A stretch of 64,000 bases of DNA from CAVUWL01 sp963700105 (GTDB taxonomy: Bacteria > Actinomycetota > Thermoleophilia > Solirubrobacterales > 70-9). Below the pieces are notes generated by a model that made no database searches, was not told where the DNA came from, and was given only the letters and a program-made list of their open reading frames with translations. This document shows, piece by piece, positions 51,379-61,860 of the stretch. The stretch spans positions 1-64,000 of the forward strand of contig CAVOWL010000006.1 in assembly GCA_963700105.1 (NCBI GenBank), written 5' to 3'. A program made the position numbers and the translations under genes. The first letter of the stretch is position 1, and every line of letters starts with the position of its first letter.

Positions 51379-54156
51379 TCAGCGGTGGGCGTGCCGATGG
51401 CGCGTCGCGCGCCTGCCCCTCTTTGCATTGCACGCGGTCTTCGTCCTCACCTGCTGGGTCAACGTCTTGCCGTTTTGGCCGGTGAATTCGATCGCCGAGA
51501 CGGTGGGAGCGCTGCAGAGGCTCTGGGTGTTTGAGAGGTAACCCTGAGAGCCGCCGAAGAGAGTGAAGCGGAAGTGACCAATCGGGGCATCGGGGACGAC
51601 GGGGACGACTGTTTTCAAACGACCGTTTTGGACCGAGGATGATTCAGCCTCGGGCATCAGGTCCACCTGACCTCCGAGGATGAAAGCGAGATGGGGCAGG
51701 ACGCCGAAGCCCGAGACCGCATAAACAGGCCCTTGCAGGGGCTTTTCAAGCAGCGGGGTTTTGGTCATCGCTTCGCCGATCGGCTGGCGACCGGCGCACT
51801 GGTCAGAAGCTAGTTCTGAGCGGTCGCAGATATTGCCGAGGTGGCGCTGGTCGATCTCGAAGGCTTTCGGCAGGGTTACCGAGAGCGATTTGATGTTTGC
51901 ATCTCCGGCGCGGGTGTTCAGTTCGATCGCCAGGCTCGGGTCCTTGCTGCGGGCGGTAGACTTGTGACCTCCGAGCTGGGTGATCGTCATCTTCGGTGAA
52001 AAGCCAAGGGTCGAGCAGTCAACCGCGAAGAATGGGGAGGTGAAGGTGACCGGCGTTTCCTGGCTCCCGACCCCATCTGACCCAACCCCTTCTGAAATGG
52101 TATGGAATTCAGAGCAGTTGGTCGGGTTGATCATGAAGTTGGGCTTGTTGATATTGACCTCAATTTCCCGCATCCTCAGCGGGATTCCGCCGATAATCTC
52201 GGGGACCGTTTCAGAGTCTGCAATCACGTGAGCATCGAGGGGGTCAATGTGCAAGGCGACCCTAACGACGACTGTCCCGTAGTCATACGGTCCAGCGAGG
52301 GCAGGGGTAATCGCAACCAGGCTCAACGGCGCTCCCTGAAACGGCCCCGCCAGGTAGATCTCCCCGACCGCGTGGAAGGGATGTTCGCCGGGGCCGGCAG
52401 CGACGTTTGAGGTGCCGATTTGCGAGGCGGCAGGACAACTCGGATCTTCCTGCTCGGCTTTACCTCCGGTGCTGGCAGCCGCGGCGATCGAGGCCTCGGG
52501 GCAGTAGGTGACGCCGTGTAGATTAGCGGTCAGGCCCGGCGGCATAATGAAGTTGAGGTGGGCGATGTCTTGTTCCCCGTCTTCGCGATTGATCTTAAGC
52601 GCGAAGCTTGAAAAGGCACCGGCGGCTGGGTTCGACGTGCCAGCCTGAAGCGTCGGGTGAAAGGGTCGGGTCTCGCCGGGACATTCGGTGCCATTGGGTC
52701 CAGCGGTAAGACCGAATACCTGACTGGATTCCTGTTCGGGGAGCGTCGTATTCCACGGATAGAGCTCGGCCGTGGTCCTGTAGACACTGCACTGGTTCGG
52801 GGTCGCCATCAGGCCACGTTCACCGGAAAACAGGTGCAGGTCGAAGTCATCGAAGGGGACCTGGGGCAGGTTTTCGAAGTAGGCCGTCAACCGCCCAGTG
52901 TGTGGGTCAGGTTTCACCGATCCGACGAACTTTGCGTTGATACCAAAACCGGATGCGATCTCAAACAGGCGGTACTGTTCGCCGGGCTTGGGTTCGCCGA
53001 TGTAGACGGCTCCTTCCAGACTCGCCGGCAGGGCCTGCGTTCCGATTGAAAAGGTGCCGATCTTGGAGCCGTTGGGACAGCTCGCAGGACCTTCGGAGCC
53101 GAAGTTCGCCTGTTCTTCGGTGCACTTGGACTGACCGTCTGCGGCGTCGGGATTGATGGTGAATCCTTCTGGAAGTGTGACGGTCGCTTTTTTCAGCTCG
53201 GATGGCGATGCGGCGCGGCCGAGGAACTGGGGGGCACTCAGCTCGAGGTTGAGCCCAGAGGCAGAATCGGTTTGATTTGTGGTCGGACTTGCGTAGAGAA
53301 CCGGATTGAAGACCTCCAGATCACAACGGGAGGTTTCGGGAAAATCGAATTGTTCGGTCGTTTCATTGTTGGGGTCCTGATAAGTCTGGACTGTGAGACT
53401 GGCCGTGAGCGGGCCAGAGCAGGCGGTCGGGTTGTCGATCAGCGGCTGCACCGGAAGGCTCGAGGGGACCGGTTTTCCGATACAGGCGGCGGTCGCCATC
53501 GCTGCACAGTTAGCAGGTTCACCCGGAGCGCCTTTCGGGAAGCGTTCTGAGTTATGCACTTCTTCGGCGGGAAATCCCCAGAAGGTGAGGTTTGCTCCAG
53601 CCAGAGGGGTCGCCTGGCTTATGTCTTGGACTGTGAATCGCAGGCCATAGTCGCTAGCCGTACGCACCGCCACCGGGACGTTGATTGGTATGTTCAGGGT
53701 CGGAACGATGAAGGCGAGCAGCGCCGTTTCGGCGCCCTCGGGTTCGATGTCAAAGAGCGGCGCGGTGCCTAGCAGGTAGTCGGCATTACCTTTGTAATTT
53801 GCGTACACGGTCACCAAACCCGCCTGGGAATCGGTGGGGCACTGATCCAGGGCAAAGTCGGCGGAGGTGCAGTGAGTAATCGCGTAGGGATTGCCAAAAA
53901 GACCCTGGGGGGCATTGAAGATGACGTTCTTTGCGGCCTCAGGTTCACCGGGTCCCTGTAGCGCAAACGAAGTCGAGATATCTGGATGCGCACCGGCATG
54001 GGTGTTAGACGTAGTAATGCTGAACGATTCGATTTTCTCCGAGGCCCGAGCGGAAACGGCGAACACACAGATCGCCAGCAAGCTGGAGCTCACAGCCAGC
54101 GCTCCGAGTGGCACAAGCCGCCGCTTTATCAGGGTTCCCAATCCAGCTTCAACCAT
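51379..54156 (-). CDS. A''3: secreted four-module two-cysteine repeat protein
   Basis: 925 residues from ATG 54154-54156, chosen because it starts MVE like A''1 and keeps the 8-base overlap with the B3 stop; the open frame extends to 54414 through B3 coding sequence. Signal peptide core 14-35, cleavage near ARA|SEK. Modules: CTSADFALDQCPTDSQAG, CTEEQANF...CPNGSKIG, CPEASIAA...CPAASQIG, CDRSELASDQCAGRQPIG. The end is TLTQQVRTKTACNAKRGRR followed by Arg/His. It is the intact member of copy 3 and is closer to A''1 than to A''2 (for example FTVQDI and WGFPA-x-E-x-HNSERFPKGAPGEP in both). Confidence 0.82.
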   Translation of the reverse strand: MVEAGLGTLIKRRLVPLGALAVSSSLLAICVFAVSARASEKIESFSITTSNTHAGAHPDISTSFALQGPGEPEAAKNVIFNAPQGLFGNPYAITHCTSADFALDQCPTDSQAGLVTVYANYKGNADYLLGTAPLFDIEPEGAETALLAFIVPTLNIPINVPVAVRTASDYGLRFTVQDISQATPLAGANLTFWGFPAEEVHNSERFPKGAPGEPANCAAMATAACIGKPVPSSLPVQPLIDNPTACSGPLTASLTVQTYQDPNNETTEQFDFPETSRCDLEVFNPVLYASPTTNQTDSASGLNLELSAPQFLGRAASPSELKKATVTLPEGFTINPDAADGQSKCTEEQANFGSEGPASCPNGSKIGTFSIGTQALPASLEGAVYIGEPKPGEQYRLFEIASGFGINAKFVGSVKPDPHTGRLTAYFENLPQVPFDDFDLHLFSGERGLMATPNQCSVYRTTAELYPWNTTLPEQESSQVFGLTAGPNGTECPGETRPFHPTLQAGTSNPAAGAFSSFALKINREDGEQDIAHLNFIMPPGLTANLHGVTYCPEASIAAAASTGGKAEQEDPSCPAASQIGTSNVAAGPGEHPFHAVGEIYLAGPFQGAPLSLVAITPALAGPYDYGTVVVRVALHIDPLDAHVIADSETVPEIIGGIPLRMREIEVNINKPNFMINPTNCSEFHTISEGVGSDGVGSQETPVTFTSPFFAVDCSTLGFSPKMTITQLGGHKSTARSKDPSLAIELNTRAGDANIKSLSVTLPKAFEIDQRHLGNICDRSELASDQCAGRQPIGEAMTKTPLLEKPLQGPVYAVSGFGVLPHLAFILGGQVDLMPEAESSSVQNGRLKTVVPVVPDAPIGHFRFTLFGGSQGYLSNTQSLCSAPTVSAIEFTGQNGKTLTQQVRTKTACNAKRGRRATRHRHAHR

Positions 54157-57100
54157 CGGTGACGTCTCCTGCGATGGCCACGGTGTGCGGCGTGAGCGCC
54201 TGGCGAGGATGGGCAACGACGCACTTTCCCTGCCTCCTGACTGAACCTTTCTTACAAGCGGGCGCCGCGTGGGTATTTCCGATCGCGGTGCCAGCAGTCG
54301 CCCTAATTTCGGGTGGCGCGGGTGCCTGGCTCGCGGGCCCGTGGCACTCATCTGAGGCCTGACATTGGTGCGGCGGTGGAACTTCAGGGAAGCCACCGCC
54401 AGCCCGAGCGTCATAGATCTTCATCCGTGAGCCATTGTCGTCACCGCGGAACCAACGTGTCGCGGGTGAAGAAGTAGGCATCAGTTCCATCTGAGCTGAT
54501 CCCCAGCAGACTCGAATCGACGGATTGGTTCCGGTTGAGATCAATTGGACGCAGCCACTCGGTTTCGTGACAGGCGCCAATTTCTCCTGCTGGCATCTGA
54601 GGTGATCCCACTCATAGACATCCATATTGTTGTTCAGGTCGCGGTCAACCAGGCCTTCGGTTGAATTGAAAAACACCTGGCCGTTGTCTGAGAGACTCAA
54701 CCATTACTGGCCAGCGTCGCTTCGCCGATAGCCTCCTCGCCGGTTGGGTTACAAGATGCACAGGCGAGCTGCCCGGTGCTCGCGTCAAAGCGAAACACCT
54801 CGCGGTGAGCCGCATTGTTGTATCCGGTCAGTGGCATTGCCGACGTGAAAACAGCGTATTTACCAGAGGGACTGACCTCGAAGTCGCCCGTATTGCGCGT
54901 GGCCGCGGAGCTGATGCTGTCGATGACCACGGGGTTATCGGTGCTGGGATCGGCGGCGACGATCCGCGGCCCGTAGGTGGCGATATTGGCCTTGCCCGGG
55001 TTGGAGATCGCGAGAGTGCCCGAATCTGCGGCCAGACTGATCGAGCCAGACAGGAGCCCTTCCCCGGCTGCGGTATCGACCTGATTGCCGGCCGAATCAA
55101 ACTCGACGACCTTTTTGCCCTCATCGACGTAAACATGATTGTTTGACGGATCGACCGCCACACCCTTCGACGGTTCGCCGGTGAGCTGGCCAAGATCATT
55201 ACCGTTGGAGTCATAGATCTCGGTAGTGCCCCTAGCGTTCGCAAAACCACCCCCGTTAACAACGTAGATCTTGCCCGTGGAGTCGACGGCCAGGCTCGTC
55301 GGTCCCGAGGGGTCGGAAAAGATCGTCGAAAATGATTTAACTTCAGTCCCATTCGGTTCAAAGATGCTGATCTGACCGGAGAATTGGCCGACATAGATAT
55401 CTCCATTTGCCTGGATCCACGGCCACCCCGGTGGGGGAACCAATTTCGATCTGTCCAGTCGCTTTGCCTTCGGAGTTGTACTCCTTGATCACCCCGTTAA
55501 CGGTATTGGGCACGTAGAGGTCGCCGTAGTTGGACTGATCGACCGCAAGCTCGGTCGGCAGGGGATGCCCTGAGTCCATCGATGCCAGACAGGTGATTCG
55601 CACCATTACTGCCGAAACTCGCACCGCGTGGCCCGAGGGGTCAAATTTGTAGACGAGCCAGTTCCTTATTCGATGCCAATATCGAGAACATAAGAGTCGC
55701 CCTGGCCGGGTCGATCGCGATACCGGCCGGATTCATAATTCGCCGAAGTCGCGTAAAAACGGGGTGCACGGAGGGGGAATTGGCGCATTGGCGCTCGACT
55801 CCAGGGTCGCCACAAAGTGAGGACGCCTCCCGGGCGGGCGACGTAGAGGTTGGGGGCGTTTTGGACGCCTTCAGAGCCGTCGAGCTGCTCGGGGTAGAGG
55901 AAGTAGATCGTGCCGTCGCCTGAGGCCACTCCCCCACCCCCGCCGATCGCGACGACGCCGCAGTTTTCTTCGGTGCCCGTCGTGTTCCAGTGGATGTGCT
56001 TGGTATTTGCGGCGGGATCGCAGCTATCGGTGTTGCCGGTGCCTTCTGTGCCGGTGGAGATCCGGGTCAGGGTCATCGCGCCGGCTTCAGAGACTTCTGC
56101 CTGATAGATATCGGCGGAGTGATCGCTGTCTTGGTTGGTGGCGGTGCTGAGCGGATCGACGGTCGTGAAGAAGACCTTGGAGCCGTCTTCGGTCATCCCG
56201 TCAAAGAGGGCGCCGTGGGTGGTTCCGGGGGTGAGGTCGATCGTTTTGCCCGAATCACCGACGTTCATGTAGAGGTGCCAGTACTTGGCGCCTTCCTTTT
56301 CTTCGACCAGGTGGCCGATCACGATCCGCGAGCCGTTCTTTGAGATCCCCAGCTCACCGATTTCGGTGCCTTCTTCTTTGATCGTCTGCCCGGCGGGGGT
56401 CTTTGAGACGACGTGGGTTTCGTCGGTCTTCAGATCGCGGTCATAGATCGAAATTTCGCCTTCGTTTGCTTCTGGCTCAAAGCGGGATTTGGAGCCAAAG
56501 ACGAAGTGGGAGCCATCGGCTGAGAAGCGCTTGTTGATGAAGCCAGCAGGTTTGGCTTCTGCTCCCGGGTTAAGCGAGCCCGCCATGCCCTGGACGAGTT
56601 CGCCATTGGGGAGGTGGATCGGGATCCCGGTGCTGCCGTCTTGGAAGCAGGGCGAGCAGATATCTTCGCCGCCGAAGGCGAAGGTGTCGAGGCTCGGGTC
56701 GGCTTCAGCCAGGGTCGAGGCGAAGGGGGCTTTGGCGAAGGGGTTATTGGCGGGGATGCCGACGTATTTGGTGCTCCAGCCTGTTTCTGTGCGGGTGGCG
56801 ACGTAGGGGTCGACGCCGTTGTCGGTCGGGTTGCCGGTCCCAGGGATACCGCCGTTGTGGATGCCGTAGAGGACCTGCGGTTCCCCGGAGGAGCTGTGCG
56901 CATCGGGGTAGCCGCCGAATGGGCTCTGTCCCGGCACCAGGTTTGACTCGACGTCATAGCCGCCGGCATTTGAAGCGGAGACAAGCTCGTAGGCCCGGCA
57001 GTCAAGCAGCAGCGCCGATCCCGTCTGCTGGCGTACGTGGGCGTTGGGGCAGGGGTCAGTGAACGAAGGGATGAAGGCGAAGGTGGTGAAGGCGTGTTCC

Positions 57101-59060
57101 GGACCTGGTGTCCCACCTGCCGGGCTTTCGGAATTGGTGGCGAGGACTCGGTAGTGGTAAGTGGTCCCCGGTGCCAGCCCGCCGAGCAACGCGCTGACGC
57201 CTTGATAAGTGGTGCCGGAGCCGATGTCAATGTCAGAGGTGGTAAGGGGAGTGCACGGATCGGGGGTGGCGGAGCAAGCGCTGGTCCCGTATTCGAAGTG
57301 GTAGATGGTATCAATGCCTCCCGGATTGATTTCGGCGTGCAAAGCCACCCTGTCGGAGTGAACTTCGCTCACCGAATCGGTGATCAGCGGAACTGAGGTA
57401 AGCGTCTTGAATGTAAGGTCATTGCCGAAGCTGGTCCCTGCGCCGTTGTTAGCGGCGATGCGGTAGTGATAGGTGGTGAACGGATCGAGGTCAGCCAGGT
57501 CAATATGGAGCTGAGTCTCGCCACTCGTCGATCCCGCGTCGACTCCAGGGGGCGTCGCCGTCGTTTTGCCATAGGTCAAAGTGGTGCCGTACTGAAAGTA
57601 ATAGTGGGTATCTTCGCCTTTGGGGTCAAGGGACCCGTTCAAGGTGGCGCCCGTGCCGGTCACATTTGTCACGGGTTCAGTGCTCAGTCCAAAGACATAG
57701 CTCGGACTAAACGTCCGATCGGGTCCAAGGCTGGTCCCCTTCGCGTTGGAGGCAACCAGGCGGAAGTGGTAGGTCACATTGGTGGTAAGGCCGCTTACGT
57801 CGGCATGGACATCGGCGGGCGCTGAGAAGGAGTTGCCCTCTGCGCACGGTGCACTGTTCCCGTAGCTGGTGCTCGTGCCATATTCGAAGTGGCAGTTGGT
57901 GATTTCTCCGCCTCCGAGCGGATCGATGTGGCCATTGAGGGTGGCGGAGGTCGAGCCCAGGTTCGACGTAGGCCGGGCACCTACACCTGGAACGATGAAC
58001 GCAGCGAACACGTTGACGAGACTGGAACCACTATCGTCAGCTGCGTAGACGGTGTGTGTCGCTGGATCGACCCCGAGCCCCCAAACGTTCTGCATGTTTT
58101 CGGTGGTGAATTCGTCAACTGGGGCACCCGATGATTCGAGGTGTTCGATGCGATTGTAATTCGAGACGTAAATATCGTTATCTGAGGTATCAATCGCGAT
58201 GGTATCGGCTGAGCCGCTAGAGTCGATAATCGGATTTTCGGCTACGGGGCTGCTAGAAGGTTCGGTGTTTTTGGCAACCGGAACGATCGGATTGAATTTC
58301 TCAACCCCCCCCGGGCCGACTACGTAGACGTAGCCAGCTGAGTTAACCGCCACACCCGTAGGACTGCCGACTCCAATGTTGCCAAACTCGCTTTGATATT
58401 CGCCTTCGGAGTTGTAGACGTCAATTTCGCCATGGTACAAATTGGCAACGAGAAGATCGTGGTTGGCGGGATCAACCGCAATGCTAAACGCACTGAGCGA
58501 GCCCGGGCCTGAGAGCGTGCCTTCACCGTTGACCTCACCACCGGTTCCAAACGATGTAATGAGACTGCCGGAGGGATCGAACTTGTCAATTACACCATGG
58601 CCAAAGTCAGCGACGTAAAGGTCTCCACTTGACTCATCTACTGCCAGCCCCAGGGCGTTGCAAACGACCCCGAGGGAGTGCCTTCACCGCTGATCTGACC
58701 GTTTTTTCCGAAGGCTGTGACAAGTTCACCGGACGAAGGGTTGAATTTATCGACTAGATTGTTAACCGTATCGGTCACGTAAACGTCGCCGCTTGTCTGA
58801 TCAAAGGCGAGGCCGAGCGGGCCACCTAGCGCTCCTTTGCCATTGAAAGATTCCTTCCATTCATACTTATACTCGGCAGAAGCTGGGGCGGCGATGAGCG
58901 CGAGGGTGGCAAGGGAGGCACAGAGCGTCGCGAGTATGACCACAGCGCGAGACGCGGAGGTCGTCCCCGACTTGGGCTGTCTCGGCTCACGGCCTACATG
59001 CCCGCCTCGGTTCGGCTTGCCTAGCGCCGTGCCAGGCCTCCTTCCCTGGAATCCCAACAC
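54149..59060 (-). CDS. B3: giant secreted NHL / Fn3-like / PD40-like protein, multiple frameshifts
   Basis: About 1,635 residues if at least six frameshifts are ignored (near 58665, 55825, 55640, 55425, 54705 and two around 54450-54530). GTG 59058-59060 directly follows the A'3 stop. Order matches B2: signal peptide (core 38-57, ASA|EY), NHL repeats, three Fn3-like domains, RQQTGSALLLDCRAYELVS, PD40-like repeats (MTEDGSKVFFTTVDPLS), a second NHL block, CQASDECHGPAS, and CKKGSVRRQGKCVVAHPRQ. After that Cys motif the tail is not polybasic (ending VAIAGDVTDG), unlike B1 and B2, perhaps another frameshift. The middle 2.8 kb is one clean frame. Confidence 0.7.
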
Positions 59061-61860
59061 CTAACCCACCACCCTCGCCCGCCGCTGGCGCTTGCGCTTG
59101 GCCGCCTTACCGCACGGCGTCCCCAGCTTCTGATTCTGGTTCTCGGTGGCGCCGTTTTGGCCGTTGACGGCCGCCAGCACCCTCTGGGGCACCTTGCAGA
59201 GGTTGACGCTGTTTTCCAAGAGGCCCTTTTGGCCGCCATCGAGGTTCAGGGTGAACCTGGTGACGGGGGCATCGGGAACCGTTTCAAAGCGGGTGCGGAG
59301 ACCACCGCCGGGGACGGTGTCGATCCTGCCGATGAGGTCGATATCGATCTGGCCGTTCAGAGCGGCGACGAGGTCGGGGAGCTTTGTCCGGGTAGGGGGG
59401 AGCGCAGGTAGACGGGGCCTTCGAGTGGGCGTTCGAGCAGCGGAGTGCTCGCCCTGGCGAATCCCAGGATCGAGCTCGCGGGACACTTTTCGCCTGGGGT
59501 CAGCCTGCGGCGAACTGGACCTTCGTGCAGGGATTCTTGATATGGGCGTTGTCGAGGAGCTCTGGGCTGGGCAAGGTGACCGCGGTCGAGGCGATGTTGG
59601 CTTCGCCTCCCCTTGTGGTCAGGGTCGCGTGCAGGGCGGGGTTGCCGGCGCGCTTGGTGGAGCCGGTGACGCCAAGGGTCAGCTTGGGGGCGAAGGGAAG
59701 GTGGCCGCAGTTGGCGACCTGGAAGGGCGATGTGAGGTTCGCACTCAGCGCCCTGGTCGCCGGTCACCTGTGCCCCGACCGAGAAGGGGTCGCAGTTGGT
59801 CGGGTTGAGGGTGAAGTTCTTTCGGTTGAGGTTGATGCGGATCGAGCGCAAGCGCAGCGGGATGCCTTCAAGGATCTGGGGCAGAGGGTCCGAGACGGCC
59901 GTGATCTGAGCGGTTTCAGGGTTGACGTGGATCGCCGCCCGAACGACAACGTTGCCGAGGTCGTAAGGGCCCGAGATAGCGGGTGTGATCACGGCGAGCG
60001 AGAGCGGCGCGCCCTTATAGGGTCCAGCCAGGTAAACCTTGCCCGAAACGTAGACGGGGTGGTTCCCCGCTCCGGCGCTCGTCAACGCGGTGCCGATCTG
60101 GGAGGCGGCGGGGCAGCTGGGGTTGGCTTCCTCTTCTAGCCCCGAGTATCCGGGGGATGAGGCGGCGGCGATCGCCGCGTTTGAGCAGTAGGGAATGCCG
60201 GCCACGGTCGCACTGAAGCCGGCGGGGTCGTGATGCTGAGGGCGCTCAGGTTCTGGTCGCCGTCGTTGCGGGTGACTTCGACCGCGAAGGGGCTGTCGGC
60301 CGCGGCGGTATTGCCAGCCGAGGCCGCCTGGAAGCCGGGGTTGAAGGGACGCTTGGGACCCGCCGGGCATGGGGTGCCGTTTGGACCGGAGTCGAGGGTG
60401 AAGAACTGGGTCGAAGTCTGGGTTCCGATTGTCTGATCCCAGGGTGTGAACGTCGTGGTGACCGGGTATTTACCGCACTCGGTCGGGGTCGCCAGCAGGC
60501 CTCGTTCCGAGCCGAAGAAGTGCATGTCGAAGGCGGTCAACGGGCTCTGCGGCAGTTCATTGAAAGTGATCACCAGCTGGCCCGTATCCGGATCGGCGCT
60601 GACAGTGCCCGCCAGCTTGATGTGGGTCGCGAACCCGTTGGCCACCAGGAAGATCCGGTAGCGGTTGCCAGGCAACGGCTGACCGAGATAGACGAAACCC
60701 GGCAGCGGGCCCGGCAGCGCGGAGCTTTCGATCGTCAGGCTTCCAACCTTTGCGAATTCGGGGCACTGGGATTCTTCTTCAGTGCCGAAGAGCGCTTCGG
60801 TGTCGGCGCACGCGGTCTTGCCGTCGGCGGCGTTTGGGTTGATCGAGAAGCCCGCCGGCAGGGTGACCGTCGCCGCGCGCAGCTCGCTCGGCGACGGGAT
60901 CGTCGGACTCAGCTGCTGGGGGACGGTGAGGTTGATGTCGATCCCCAAGCCGTATCGGTCTCGGTAGTGGTCGGCTGGGCGTAGAGGCTGGGGTTAAAGC
61001 TGAGCTCATCGCAGCCCGTCATCTGCGGCCAGGAGTCTTCTTCGTGATCTGTGCCACCGTCGTAGGCGAGGGTGTCGAGCGAGGAGCTGAGCGGGGCGGT
61101 GCAGGTAGTCGGGTTCTGGAGGAAGGGGGTGAGCGGGCTATTGGAGGCCGCCGGGGGGGGATATTTGTGTTACACGGCTTACGAATCGTGTTCGGATTGG
61201 TGGTGCTGGGCGAGCCGTCCGAGTTGCAGAGGTGGTCGTTGTAGGCGGTTAAGCCTCCCTGGGGGTTAAACGCTCGGTTAGACGCAACGGATCGTGGATT
61301 GGGTCCGCCGGTACGCCCCAGAGGTCCTCTGGTAAATTCCTTTACAGGGAAGCTGAGTCCGTGGAAAATCGAGTTGGTGCTTGAGTCGAGGCCGTAGTCG
61401 CCGCCGGTGCGAGCGCTGAGCACCGTGAACTGCGGGGTATCGAAAAGGTAGAGCTTGAAGGCGAGCAGGCCGGGAGACGTTGGTGGAGGAACGACGTTGT
61501 AGACGGCGGTAACAAAGCCTTCGCCCACTGTTCCCGGTGCCCAAGACCACGTAGGCGACGCCGATCTGGGAGTCGATCGGGATACGCCGGCGGAGAAGTC
61601 GGCGATCGAGCACTGCGGCGTGGCGCTGGGGATTACCGATTGAGCCAGCCGGAAAATGGACGTCGGCGTTTTTGAGATCCTCGCAGTTGCAGGCGCTCTG
61701 GCTGCCCTGGACGAGGCGGTTTTCGACCAAGAAATGCACCTCCAAATCGGGATGGCCACCGGCCTGGTCGTTCCCTGGCACGGCGGGGAGTCGGAGGTGA
61801 TGAGTGCGTAGCCGCCGCGGCGGAGGCGGCCCCATCCGCCGAGAGCGACAGCATCGACGA
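59061..61860 (-). CDS. A'3: secreted four-module two-cysteine repeat protein, multiple frameshifts
   Basis: Pieces in at least three frames together match A'1 closely: AGGHPDLEVHFLVENRLVQG, CNCEDLKNADVHFPAG, then ARTGGDYGLDSS, then FSINPNAADGKTACADTEAL, CPEFAKVG, CPAASQIG and CPASSILG modules, DLVAALNGQIDIDLIGRID, and the end LGTPCGKAAKRKRQRRARVV. Shifts lie near 61620, 61180-61080, 60960, 60220, 59730, 59500 and 59400. The start and signal peptide (about 61800-61900) cannot be fixed. Closest to A'1 (both have TIGTQTSTQFFTLDSGPNGT). Confidence 0.65.
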
